Source of the DNA: Paludibacter sp.
GTDB lineage: Bacteria; Bacteroidota; Bacteroidia; Bacteroidales; Paludibacteraceae
Assembly: GCA_017882285.1 (NCBI GenBank)
Contig: JADGPS010000032.1
Span: 1-35,754, forward strand
DNA: 35,754 bases
Reading direction: 5' to 3'
The notes under the pieces were generated by a model, which saw only the letters and a list, made by a program, of their open reading frames with translations, had not been told where the DNA came from and did not search any database. Both the position numbers and the translations under genes were made by a program. This document shows, piece after piece, positions 8,068 through 16,383 of the stretch (position 1 is its first letter; each line of letters begins with the position of its first letter).

Positions 8068-8459
8068 TGAATATCAGATTTGAAGGTGTAATATTTATTT
8101 AGCCAAAAATTGAAAATCGTGTAAACTGCAATTGATAACAGTTGACAAACAAATGAATCAAGAGTTGTAAAATGAAGCAGCAGATACAGGTTACCCAATT
8201 GAATCAGATAACAAATTGCAAATGTAATAATAAATCTAAGAATCGTGTCTGTCACTTTCATATTACTCGCAAAAGTCCATTTCCTATTCCATATAAAACT
8301 GTTTATCAGGCCAATAATGTAACCAATAATGTTCGAAACATAGTCGGAAAAATGCAAAATCTGTAGTAAAAACCAGATTGTAAGTGCAGTCAGAAGCGTG
8401 TTAGACACGCCAACAACACCAAATTTGACAAACTGGATTAATGATTTTTTATTTTTCAT
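8064..8459 (-). CDS. GtrA-like small membrane protein (putative lipid-linked sugar flippase)
   Basis: About 131 residues with four hydrophobic segments, opening LIQFVKFGVVGVSNTLLTALTIWFLL-like and ending FNFWLNKYYTFKSD, both marks of the GtrA/PF04138 family. GtrA proteins are thought to move undecaprenyl-phosphate sugars across the membrane. The ATG at 8459 (MKNKKSLIQF) is chosen over 8498 because the longer form adds 13 residues not seen in the family and overlaps the upstream gene more. With the chosen start the overlap with the upstream GT-C gene is 11 bases; it overlaps the downstream GT2 start by 4 bases. This gives a compact GT-C/GtrA/GtrB-like unit. Confidence 0.9.
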   Translation of the reverse strand: MKNKKSLIQFVKFGVVGVSNTLLTALTIWFLLQILHFSDYVSNIIGYIIGLINSFIWNRKWTFASNMKVTDTILRFIITFAICYLIQLGNLYLLLHFTTLDSFVCQLLSIAVYTIFNFWLNKYYTFKSDIQ

Positions 8460-9927
8460 GTTTTGGAAATGTTGAAACAAAAATACGTTCATAAACAATG
8501 ATTTTTACAAAACCTTCTTCAAAGCGTTTAATTGGCATCCATTTACTTTTGTCGTTTAATTCTTCAGCAAAATTATCTTCAAGGTTAGAAATGTTGGAGT
8601 AAATAAAATATTTTCGGTTTGTGTCAGAATTTACTGTTTTTGAGTTTTCTGACAATTCTATAAACTTACGATTTCCATAAAGACAGAATCCGGCTGATAA
8701 GTCGTTGTAACTGATGTTCTTCTCATCTATATATTTAAAACACTGATTACGAAGTTTATAATAAGGCAAATGAGCCAGTGTACAATCCCACGATTTTGCA
8801 ATTTTATCAGGATAAATCCAAAAATTTCCGGTAATTTCAAAGAAAATGATTAAAATAAAAGCATATTTCAAAGTTTGTTTCTTCAAAAAAGTAGCCATCC
8901 CCGAGGTTGCTAAAATAGTAAGGATAAAAAACTGAGGCATAAAATACCGGGCTGAAAAAGGCATTTGTGTGATGAAGATGAAGAGTGTGTATAAGCCTGT
9001 TAGTAAGACAAATACAGCTAAAAGAAATTTCTTTTCATCAGAAAGTTTTAATTTATTTTTCCACATAAAATAACCGAAAATTATTCCTGCCAGCCAAATG
9101 ATAATTCGTCCATTTTCAACAGATCTTAGTCCAAATTCAGAAAAATGTTTTGCTATTCTAAAAAAACTATTTGGCAAAGCATAATGTCCTTCTGTTGTAG
9201 AATTGACAAAAAACCAACCTCGGGTCAAAAAATAAAAAACAAAATAGACGGAAAGTATAACCAATGTAGGAAGATATGGAATCGTCATTCTGATATAATC
9301 TCGAATCTTTATTTTCTCTTTGGATTGTATGTTTTCAAAGTATAACTGGCTTATAAACAGAATTGTACAGGCAAATATTCCCCGCATATTGATGGAACAA
9401 AGAAAGAATATACCAATGGCAAGAAGTACATATTTGCGTTCAAGGATGGCTCGCAAAGAAAGAACAAAAGAGGTGAAAAGAATAAAATCGGGCGAAGCTA
9501 TACTAAATTGAGAAAGTAAAGTTGACTCTAATAACGAAATTGCTAAAATCCAACCGGCAATACCTGGATCAAAAAATCTGTAAATTAATTTCCAACTATT
9601 ATAAAGCAGAATTCCAAACCAAACAAGTACAAACACATGTGAAACCCAAAGTTTGTAACCAAACGCTTTCCACAAAGCGGCGGTTATAATTCCCATCAGT
9701 GGTGGATGATAACCGGTTGCAACAATTTCAGAGCCTGAATTTGGAGCCGGCATTAACAGCGATTTAAAATCCGTGAGATAAAACCAATGCGCTTCTTTGC
9801 TGATTTGTTGGATATTATCCCAAAAATAACAATGGTTGACTGAAACCAGCGTGAGAATAATGTAAACTAATGAAATTGGAATGATGAAAAACCAAAAATT
9901 CCTGTTTTCAGTTGATGGCAGATTCAT
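8449..9927 (-). CDS. GT39/GT83-like membrane glycosyltransferase
   Basis: Polytopic protein of 492 residues with about 10-11 hydrophobic helices. The first extracytoplasmic loop has an acidic residue after the first helix (FWDNIQQ, D37) and the second has GYHPPLMGI (H74-P-P), both typical of GT-C enzymes such as ArnT/PMT-like transferases that use polyprenyl-phosphate sugars. The C-terminal 110 residues form a soluble periplasmic domain. Acceptor unknown: lipid A, LPS core, O-antigen or protein. Its 3' end overlaps the GtrA-like gene and its 5' end overlaps the next GT-C gene by 20 bases. Confidence 0.82.
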   Translation of the reverse strand: MNLPSTENRNFWFFIIPISLVYIILTLVSVNHCYFWDNIQQISKEAHWFYLTDFKSLLMPAPNSGSEIVATGYHPPLMGIITAALWKAFGYKLWVSHVFVLVWFGILLYNSWKLIYRFFDPGIAGWILAISLLESTLLSQFSIASPDFILFTSFVLSLRAILERKYVLLAIGIFFLCSINMRGIFACTILFISQLYFENIQSKEKIKIRDYIRMTIPYLPTLVILSVYFVFYFLTRGWFFVNSTTEGHYALPNSFFRIAKHFSEFGLRSVENGRIIIWLAGIIFGYFMWKNKLKLSDEKKFLLAVFVLLTGLYTLFIFITQMPFSARYFMPQFFILTILATSGMATFLKKQTLKYAFILIIFFEITGNFWIYPDKIAKSWDCTLAHLPYYKLRNQCFKYIDEKNISYNDLSAGFCLYGNRKFIELSENSKTVNSDTNRKYFIYSNISNLEDNFAEELNDKSKWMPIKRFEEGFVKIIVYERIFVSTFPKHEK

Positions 9928-11044
9928 GTTTCAGACTTTTAATAAATTCGTCGGTTGTTAGAATTATAATCAGCAAATATACTGCAAAAGCAGGTGACAT
10001 AGGCAATATCTCGTTAAACCTGGAACACCGGATGTAGGAATAAAAAGAAATAAGAACAATTCCAATTGGTAAATGAATGTTTTTACGCAAAACCAAGAAA
10101 TACATAACGCCCATTATATCACCTAAATACAAATAACGCTCATGCATACCGGGTAACACAAAAGGAATTATAATTGCACTCAGAAAAGCCAATCGAATCC
10201 AATGTTCAAAAGAAAAATTGTATTTTTTGTTGCTTAATATCAGCCCAAAAACAAAAGTAATAATTGCAGTAAACAATATCCCGCCAAATTTTATAGGTTG
10301 ATACCATTCATTATTAAGCCAAATGTAGATATTCGGAAAATTTAGAGTTAGAAATGGATAACGGTTGGTTTGAGAAATGTAAACATTCAATAGATCAGAA
10401 AAAGTTCGTCCATAAAACCAGGTTGGCAGAATGCTAATGATAAAAATGATTGGAACTGCCAGAAAGTAATACCATCTGATTTTGCCCCGAAGCATAAGAA
10501 CCAAAAAAAGTGGAAGAATAAATGCGGTTTGCATTTTAAATGCAAAAGCTATTCCGAGAAAAAGAATTGACAGTAACTGTCTGTTTTTCAGGGCAAAATA
10601 AAAACTTATGATTGTAAAAGCTGCATATATAGAATCGCATTGCGATAAATAACTGCTATTGAGCAAAACCGAAGGCAGGAGTGGAACAACTGCCATGCAA
10701 ATCAAAATGTCCTTTTTGTTTTGAGTTTTTAAAACAACAATTTTTCCAATAAAAAACGCGGCAATATATTCAAAAATGATTGAAATTAGTTTGATAAAAA
10801 ATAGAGGATTCAGTCCGGTTTTGGCAATTAGAATCAGAATGTAAATATAAGCCGGAGTATAATCATAAAAATTAAATTTTAAAGATGAAAAATAACCATG
10901 CGACTTGATAAATGAAATCCATGGTTCAAGAAAACAAACATAATCTCCGGTTTTCACAGGCAGAAATATTGTTTTCAATATTAAGCCAACTATGATTAAT
11001 CCAGTCCAGATTAAATTATTTTTTTTTGTATAATAGTCCATCAA
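9908..11044 (-). CDS. membrane glycosyltransferase, GT-C type
   Basis: 378 residues, about ten hydrophobic helices, with acidic GDYVCFLEPW (D34) in the first periplasmic loop and NFYDYTPAYIYIL after it, a layout shared by GT-C mannosyl- or glucosyltransferases (ALG6/8- or GT87-like). SQCDSIYAAFTIISFYFALK and FKMQTAFILPLFL are also seen in that group. The specific family is not certain and no sugar or acceptor can be assigned. Its 3' end overlaps the next GT-C gene by 20 bases; its start lies 76 bases after the end of the second four-cysteine gene, so it may open the second half of the cluster. Confidence 0.75.
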   Translation of the reverse strand: MMDYYTKKNNLIWTGLIIVGLILKTIFLPVKTGDYVCFLEPWISFIKSHGYFSSLKFNFYDYTPAYIYILILIAKTGLNPLFFIKLISIIFEYIAAFFIGKIVVLKTQNKKDILICMAVVPLLPSVLLNSSYLSQCDSIYAAFTIISFYFALKNRQLLSILFLGIAFAFKMQTAFILPLFLVLMLRGKIRWYYFLAVPIIFIISILPTWFYGRTFSDLLNVYISQTNRYPFLTLNFPNIYIWLNNEWYQPIKFGGILFTAIITFVFGLILSNKKYNFSFEHWIRLAFLSAIIIPFVLPGMHERYLYLGDIMGVMYFLVLRKNIHLPIGIVLISFYSYIRCSRFNEILPMSPAFAVYLLIIILTTDEFIKSLKHESAIN

Positions 11045-11120
11045 CTGATTTGTATATAAGCAAATATGAATTTAATTTAAGGCAATCTCTAAAAACTCCT
11101 TATTTTCTCAAAGCTGTTTT

Positions 11121-11453
11121 CTATAGATTTTTCTGAATCAGTTCATCAGCCATACGAACGTATTCTGCGCAGGTGAACTGTTTTTCTTTTATGTCTGAGC
11201 ACAACAATCCCCCGGCTTTTTGCCGAAACTCTTCAACAACAGAATCTTTTCCGACCTGACGAAGCAATCTTTCTGCAGCAAACAAGGCACCGCAAACACC
11301 ATCTTTTGCACGTCCATCGCCCCAGGCACGGTATTCTTCAATTTCTGTATCAGAAATATTAAATTCCTTCTGAAAACCTTTCAAAACTGCTTGAGCACAA
11401 TTTAATTTCTCGGGAAGTATATGAAAATACTCTTCAGATTTTTTACGAGACAT
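11121..11453 (-). CDS. C_GCAxxG_C_C-type putative redox protein (copy B)
   Basis: About 110 residues, four cysteines: LNCAQA, DGVCGALFAA, LLCSDI, FTCAEY. It is 82% identical over 106 aligned residues (87 identical) to the copy at 6777-7121, and the match continues 9 bases past both stop codons (AGCTGTTTTCTA). That points to duplication of the whole gene rather than independent capture. Its start overlaps the end of the upstream GT-C gene by about 11-14 bases (two adjacent ATG codons, 11456 and 11453). Differences in copy B are mostly conservative, with more charged changes around the middle (GGGRAEGG to GDGRAKDG). Function unknown; a disulfide, iron-sulfur or metal role is only a guess from the cysteines. 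Confidence 0.8.
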   Translation of the reverse strand: MSRKKSEEYFHILPEKLNCAQAVLKGFQKEFNISDTEIEEYRAWGDGRAKDGVCGALFAAERLLRQVGKDSVVEEFRQKAGGLLCSDIKEKQFTCAEYVRMADELIQKNL

Positions 11454-12612
11454 CATTCTTTTTTTCGTTTTTATTCAGAGAATTGGAAATGAAACCCAAA
11501 CAATAGGGTAAAGCCAGAGTGAAATATGAAATGTCGTACAAGCTGTCTGTAAAAACGGTTCCTTGAATTCCCCTGGTATATATTAAACTCAACTGAGACA
11601 AAAGGACAAATACAAAAATAAATAAAGAAACAATCCAAAAAAACTGTTGCTCGTTTTTCCACTTGAAAGCTAACCATCCTCCAAATAAAATCAATAATAT
11701 CAGCAAATAAGGATTGCCAATACTGCTTTGTGACATAAATGGATTACGAGAAAAGAAAATCCAATTTGTTGTATCCCAAAAAATAAATGGCAAAAAAGTA
11801 AGCACTGCAATTCCAAAAACCGCCAATGAAAAACCTATTTTTTGTTTCCATGGAAGCTGTATGAATGGTTTGAAAAAGTACAACGCCAAAGGAAGAATGG
11901 CAGATAAACGGGTAGATGCAATAAGCCCACAAGCTATAGCAGCTAACCAAAAGTTTGTTGAAAGTGAATAATTCTTCTTTTGAAACCAAAGAATAAATAC
12001 AAAGACCAACAAAGCATTGCTGAGAGAATCACTTCTAACTGCAACTTCCCACCAATACGCCGGTGAAATGCAAAGCAACAGTAAAAAGAAAAATGATTTT
12101 CGGTATGATGGGAAAAAATATTGGATCGTTATTGCTGTAAGTAATAAAAAGAAAATCAAACCAATACCTACATCGCCCAGTAGATAAAATGGTATGTTGA
12201 GAATGTGCCAAACAGGAAAAGGTGAAGCAAAATTACTTTCGGATACATGTGTATGTGCTAAATAAGGATATTTCCCCTGAAATAAATTGTCTAAAAAGAA
12301 AGAAACTGCCGACCAACGATCTACACGAACTGAATATGGATCAATTTTAATTAACAACCCGATAATAATCAGTATCATTAAAATCAACAGTGACCAAAAG
12401 GCAATTTTAAATGTTTTTTCAGAAACTTTGTAAGAATAGAATTTGAAAATATAGACAGCAAAAAATAGAAATGTTGTGAAAAAAGCAAATATGATTGAGG
12501 AACTTGCTCCGACACGAGGAAAGTATTTAAATATAAACAATCCATTTATAAACAAATAAATTAATATTTGAATGAAATAGGATTTGTGAAATCGAGTCTT
12601 AAATACAATCAT
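11443..12612 (-). CDS. membrane glycosyltransferase, GT-C type (GT87-like)
   Basis: About 389 residues with 10-12 hydrophobic helices. After the third helix a loop carries DPYSVRVDRWSAVSFFLDN, then GKYPYLAHTH and PFPVWHILNIPFYLLGD, the GxxPY and acidic-loop layout of polyprenyl-phosphate-using GT-C enzymes. The start at 12612 is chosen because its ATG overlaps the stop of the upstream EamA-like gene (ATGA, bases 12609-12612). The longer frame from 12702 would translate 30 residues that are the other frame of that gene. Translational coupling GT2 - small flippase - GT-C follows. Sugar and acceptor unknown. Confidence 0.78.
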   Translation of the reverse strand: MIVFKTRFHKSYFIQILIYLFINGLFIFKYFPRVGASSSIIFAFFTTFLFFAVYIFKFYSYKVSEKTFKIAFWSLLILMILIIIGLLIKIDPYSVRVDRWSAVSFFLDNLFQGKYPYLAHTHVSESNFASPFPVWHILNIPFYLLGDVGIGLIFFLLLTAITIQYFFPSYRKSFFFLLLLCISPAYWWEVAVRSDSLSNALLVFVFILWFQKKNYSLSTNFWLAAIACGLIASTRLSAILPLALYFFKPFIQLPWKQKIGFSLAVFGIAVLTFLPFIFWDTTNWIFFSRNPFMSQSSIGNPYLLILLILFGGWLAFKWKNEQQFFWIVSLFIFVFVLLSQLSLIYTRGIQGTVFTDSLYDISYFTLALPYCLGFISNSLNKNEKKNDVS

Positions 12613-12932
12613 GCCATAATCAAATAAATAGAAGCAATGCCAAGTATTAACCCAACAATTTGTTTTGGTTGAATGCTTTCTCCAAACAAAAAAGCCCCAC
12701 ACAAAAATACCAATATCATTATAGCTATTGCCGAAGGAGGTGCAATTTTACTAAGCGGGAAAAGTCTTAAAACATAGAACTGAAGAAAAAATGCTATGCC
12801 ATACGTGGCTAAACTTATTAAAATAAAAACCAACCACTTTTTCCCATAAATGTCATTCAATGAAGCATTTTTCAATAATATTTGAGCCATCACAGCAGAA
12901 ATTACGCTTAAAATTGCTAAAAGATATTTCAT
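12609..12932 (-). CDS. EamA/SMR-type small transporter, ArnE-like (putative lipid-linked sugar flippase subunit)
   Basis: 107 residues with four hydrophobic helices and the SMR/EamA C-terminal pattern GESIQPKQIVGLILGIASIYLI. Helix 1 (LAILSVISAVMAQILLKNA) lacks the glutamate that small multidrug pumps of the EmrE type need, and has the AQxLLK pattern of ArnE-like proteins. Between a GT2 gene (overlap of 4 bases, 12929-12932) and a GT-C gene (4-base overlap), a role in flipping an undecaprenyl-phosphate sugar is the best inference. ArnE works with ArnF; no second half is visible here, so a homodimer would be needed. A simple drug pump is less likely. Confidence 0.78.
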   Translation of the reverse strand: MKYLLAILSVISAVMAQILLKNASLNDIYGKKWLVFILISLATYGIAFFLQFYVLRLFPLSKIAPPSAIAIMILVFLCGAFLFGESIQPKQIVGLILGIASIYLIMA

Positions 12933-13852
12933 TGTTTTTCAACGATATTAATTGTTTTATCGATAATATAGATGGGCCGCTTTTTCTGTTCATCAAACAA
13001 AAAACCAATATATTCTCCCAAAATTCCCAAAATAACAAACTGAATACTAAACATTATGCCAAGAAAAACAACTATAGTGGTATATCCCGAAACCGGATGT
13101 TCGATTATTTTCATTATCAAACTATAAATTGCCAATAAAATACTGAAAAACCCCGAAATTAACCCTAAATAAATACCTATTTTTAAGGGCAATTTGGATA
13201 AAGTCGCAACTGCGGAAATCGATAAAGATAAAAGTTTATGAAATGTATATTTACTTTTTCCTGCTTTCCGTTCATCAACGATATAAGTTAATGTAGTTTT
13301 ATTGAAACCTATTATTTGAATAAAACCTCTCAAAAACCGTACACGTTCGCGATAGTTTTCTTGTAAAATATGGCCAATTCGATCTGATATTAAAAAAAAG
13401 TCAGAAGCATTTGATTCAAAAGAATAAGGAGAAATAAGATTTAAAATTTTGTAAAACAGGTTAGATGCTTTATTTTTGTTTACTGATTTTCTTGCCATAT
13501 TGATAATGTCAACATCACCAATGATAAAACGTTCATACATTTTAGGTATTATAGTCGGAGGATGCTGTAAATCACTATCCATGCAAATTATAGCTTGTCC
13601 GGTTGCATAATCAATACCTGCAATCATGGCTGCTTCATGCCCAAAATTTCTTGAAAACTGAATTGATTTTATGTTGGAATTTTGAAATGATAATTCATCA
13701 ATAATTATTTGAGAATCATCAGTACTTCCATCGTTGACAAATATCAGTTCATAATCAAAATTGCAATTAATAAGAACTTCCATCAATTTATCGTAGAATA
13801 AATTCAAGACTTCCTTTTCGTTATAGACTGAAACTACAATGGATAATTTCAT
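12929..13852 (-). CDS. GT2 polyprenyl-phosphate sugar transferase (ArnC/GtrB-like)
   Basis: 307 residues from ATG 13852. Motifs: SIVVSVYNEKEV at the N-terminus, NDGSTDDSQ (40-48), SRNFGHEAAMIAGIDYATG, the DXD-like MDSDLQHPP (91-99), RFLRGFIQIIGF, and two C-terminal membrane helices followed by GEYIGFLFDEQKKRPIYII. Probable transfer of a sugar to undecaprenyl phosphate. It is a distant paralogue of the GT2 at 7105-8067. The longer frame up to 13960 adds 36 residues antiphase to porZ and is rejected. It begins 7 bases after the porZ stop (13860) and overlaps the next gene by 4 bases, so porZ and the sugar genes are likely on one mRNA. Confidence 0.92.
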   Translation of the reverse strand: MKLSIVVSVYNEKEVLNLFYDKLMEVLINCNFDYELIFVNDGSTDDSQIIIDELSFQNSNIKSIQFSRNFGHEAAMIAGIDYATGQAIICMDSDLQHPPTIIPKMYERFIIGDVDIINMARKSVNKNKASNLFYKILNLISPYSFESNASDFFLISDRIGHILQENYRERVRFLRGFIQIIGFNKTTLTYIVDERKAGKSKYTFHKLLSLSISAVATLSKLPLKIGIYLGLISGFFSILLAIYSLIMKIIEHPVSGYTTIVVFLGIMFSIQFVILGILGEYIGFLFDEQKKRPIYIIDKTINIVEKQ

Positions 13853-13859
13853 AATTAAA

Positions 13860-16226
13860 CTAATTAATAACCAGGATTTTAGTAATTGTACTTTGAGTTC
13901 CATCTGCACTTGCACAAATTGCCAGATAAATCCCGGTACTAACGCGTCGTCCATGTGCATCTTTGCCGTCCCAGGTGGCTAAGCTGCCATTCGAAACGGT
14001 TTCTGAAACTAAGTTACCATTAATATCTGTAATTTTCACCTGGGTATTTGCTAAAAGCCCGGTAATAGTGATAACGCCGTTATATCCTTGACGTACCGGA
14101 TTTGGATAAGCATACACATTGTTAAATGAACTTCCTGCTTCACTCGCATCACTTTGATAAGAAACAAGTCCTTGATCGGTTCCAAAAAAAACTTCTCCAG
14201 TCTGAGGATTTATTGCAATTGACAATATATTATTAGATAGTAATGGACTATTAGAAACAGTAAATTGTTGAATCGTTTGCTGCCCGTTTTCAGACATTAA
14301 ATAAACCCCTGATGATTTTGTTCCAATCCATTTCCGGTTGGCGCCATCAATAGCTATTGCCTGGATATTTTCATTTACAAGTAAATAATCAGCTAAATTT
14401 GTACTGTCATAGCGTGGTATCTTAACACGCGAACAGGTATAATCTGCATCATATACTTTTGATAAATTATTAAAAAGAAATGGTCCCATATCAGTTCCAA
14501 CCCAAACAACTCCATTTTTATCCTGAGCAATTGTAGAAACCGTATTGGGATAAATATTAATTAATTGTGTTTGACCATTGTTGTCAATTTCAGGATAAGT
14601 AAACGGGAATATAAAAACTGATTTATCGTCTGTTTGGTCTTTTATTGTTCCATTGTCATCAAATATAAAAATTCCGGGAGTAGAACGAACTGAGGGAATC
14701 CATTTTTGATTCGAATTTTGATTCGAAATCATGATCCTTCCTAAGGTTGGGAATAAAGGTTGGTTCATGTTTGGAAATGGATACATAAGTTTTGTCCAAG
14801 TGCCATCTGCCAAAAGTATTTTAATTCCAATAGCCTTTCCTTCTCTTATATTAATAAATAAAAGATTGCCGTTCTGGTCGTAAATTGCTCCATCTAATCG
14901 CATAAAATTATACGGATCATTAGAATCAACAGTTTCAATAGTGCTGCCACTTAAATAATTATGCCAAAAAAAGAATTCATTATTTTTGAATTCATATAAT
15001 CCTGTTCCGTATGATGTGACAAAAAAGTGTTTATCATCATTAGGATCTACAGCAACATTCATGAAATCCAAAACTGGATGACCCGTTTGACTTTTAATTG
15101 ATTGTGCCAGGATATTGGTCCAAACTCCATTTTCAAACATCATTACTACGCCTTCTCTCAGGTATTGAGCAGCGCCACGCCCTCCAGGAACTACAAATAA
15201 TTTTTGTCCGGCAAATGTCATATCCCATGGCATATTCACTGTGGGTCCTGCCGGTTTGAAGTAAGTTATTATTGGTGTTTCAGTACCGGTTTGTTTGTAA
15301 GAGATTACACCCAAAGCATTGCCGGCAAAATAATAAGTATTATTTTGAGAATCATATTCAGCATCGGTTATTGTACCTATATCACTTACGGTTTTACTAT
15401 TAAATTGATTATCGATTAGACAAACTGCATTGTTAGCAAAAACATGCATACTGCCATTGGAAACATTGAAGGTTGTTGCAGTAATATCCGACAAAAATGG
15501 TGTCCACAAATTATCGCTACCTTGTTTGTAAAGCTTTCCACCACGCAGCAAAATGAGTTGTCCGGCAAAAGAAGCTATTTTTTGGAAGTCTCCACTGCCT
15601 GGTAATCCGGTTGTAACAGACCAGAATTCAAAATTTACCAAATGAGTTTCAGATACTGATGCCTGAAAAATAGTAGATGTTGTTAAAGCGTAAATATTGC
15701 CATTATTAACTGTAGTATTCAGCACTTTAACTTCAGAAGCATTCGGACCGATATAATACGTATCAGCAACTTCTTTTTTTTGCATATTCAACACGACTAT
15801 ACCAAAATTACAAGATAAATAGGCTTTGTTTTGATAAAACTGGATATCATTTACATCCTTGCTTGAACTCATTTGTTTATTATACAAATCAGGAATATTG
15901 ATAACACCTCCGGTGCTCATTATGTCAATATTCCCATTTGAGTAAATTAATAGAAGCTCTTGATTTGCAGAATCATATTCAATACGCGAGATATTGGAGC
16001 CGTTCAGTCCACTTATTTTACTGTAAAACTCCATGCCTCCGTCTTGCTTGTCGATCGAAAATAGAGCACCTTCACTTACTGCGTAAATTTTATTAGCTGA
16101 TTGAGCAATTTGAGATACGTTATTATAGGCAAAATGCGTGCGCCATTTGCCCATTGCTACTTGTGCTATTGAAGTCAATGAGAAAAAGCTCGTTAAAACA
16201 GCTATGAAAAATATTCGTTTATTCAT
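13860..16226 (-). CDS. porZ: PorZ-like type IX secretion attachment-complex protein
   Basis: 788 residues: signal peptide (MNKRIFFIAVLTSFFSLTS...AQ), then MGKWRTHFAYNNVSQIAQSANKIYAVSEGALFSID and further repeats of a beta-propeller region, a second propeller-like part (IGTKSSGVYL, NNILSIAINPQTGEVFFGTDQGLVSY), and a C-terminal sorting domain (about 705-788) with YAYPNPV and the ending ATWDGKDAHGRRVSTGIYLA...ILVIN. This architecture and length match PorZ of Porphyromonas gingivalis (776 aa), which sits on the surface with PorU, PorV and PorQ and binds A-LPS, passing it to PorU for cargo anchoring (knowledge of the family). Residues I cannot align; assignment is by architecture. It ends 7 bases before the GT2 gene. 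No clear -7 box was found in the 157 bases upstream (16227-16383), where nothing else was seen. Confidence 0.88.
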   Translation of the reverse strand: MNKRIFFIAVLTSFFSLTSIAQVAMGKWRTHFAYNNVSQIAQSANKIYAVSEGALFSIDKQDGGMEFYSKISGLNGSNISRIEYDSANQELLLIYSNGNIDIMSTGGVINIPDLYNKQMSSSKDVNDIQFYQNKAYLSCNFGIVVLNMQKKEVADTYYIGPNASEVKVLNTTVNNGNIYALTTSTIFQASVSETHLVNFEFWSVTTGLPGSGDFQKIASFAGQLILLRGGKLYKQGSDNLWTPFLSDITATTFNVSNGSMHVFANNAVCLIDNQFNSKTVSDIGTITDAEYDSQNNTYYFAGNALGVISYKQTGTETPIITYFKPAGPTVNMPWDMTFAGQKLFVVPGGRGAAQYLREGVVMMFENGVWTNILAQSIKSQTGHPVLDFMNVAVDPNDDKHFFVTSYGTGLYEFKNNEFFFWHNYLSGSTIETVDSNDPYNFMRLDGAIYDQNGNLLFINIREGKAIGIKILLADGTWTKLMYPFPNMNQPLFPTLGRIMISNQNSNQKWIPSVRSTPGIFIFDDNGTIKDQTDDKSVFIFPFTYPEIDNNGQTQLINIYPNTVSTIAQDKNGVVWVGTDMGPFLFNNLSKVYDADYTCSRVKIPRYDSTNLADYLLVNENIQAIAIDGANRKWIGTKSSGVYLMSENGQQTIQQFTVSNSPLLSNNILSIAINPQTGEVFFGTDQGLVSYQSDASEAGSSFNNVYAYPNPVRQGYNGVITITGLLANTQVKITDINGNLVSETVSNGSLATWDGKDAHGRRVSTGIYLAICASADGTQSTITKILVIN

Positions 16227-16383
16227 ATAATTTGATAATATGCTAAAAATACGTATAAAATTTTTTGTTCAAATTAATAAAACTCAATTACACTTAATTT
16301 ATTTCATTTGAAGAAAATCATGTATTACTAAAGTTTTGTTTAAAATGCTAATAAACAGGTTTTTGAATGATTAAAATTTAAAA

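Noticed and set aside
13853-13960. 36-residue N-terminal extension of the GT2 protein
   Set aside because: It overlaps the porZ C-terminus in another frame and lacks GT2 homology; the ATG at 13852 gives the usual N-terminus.
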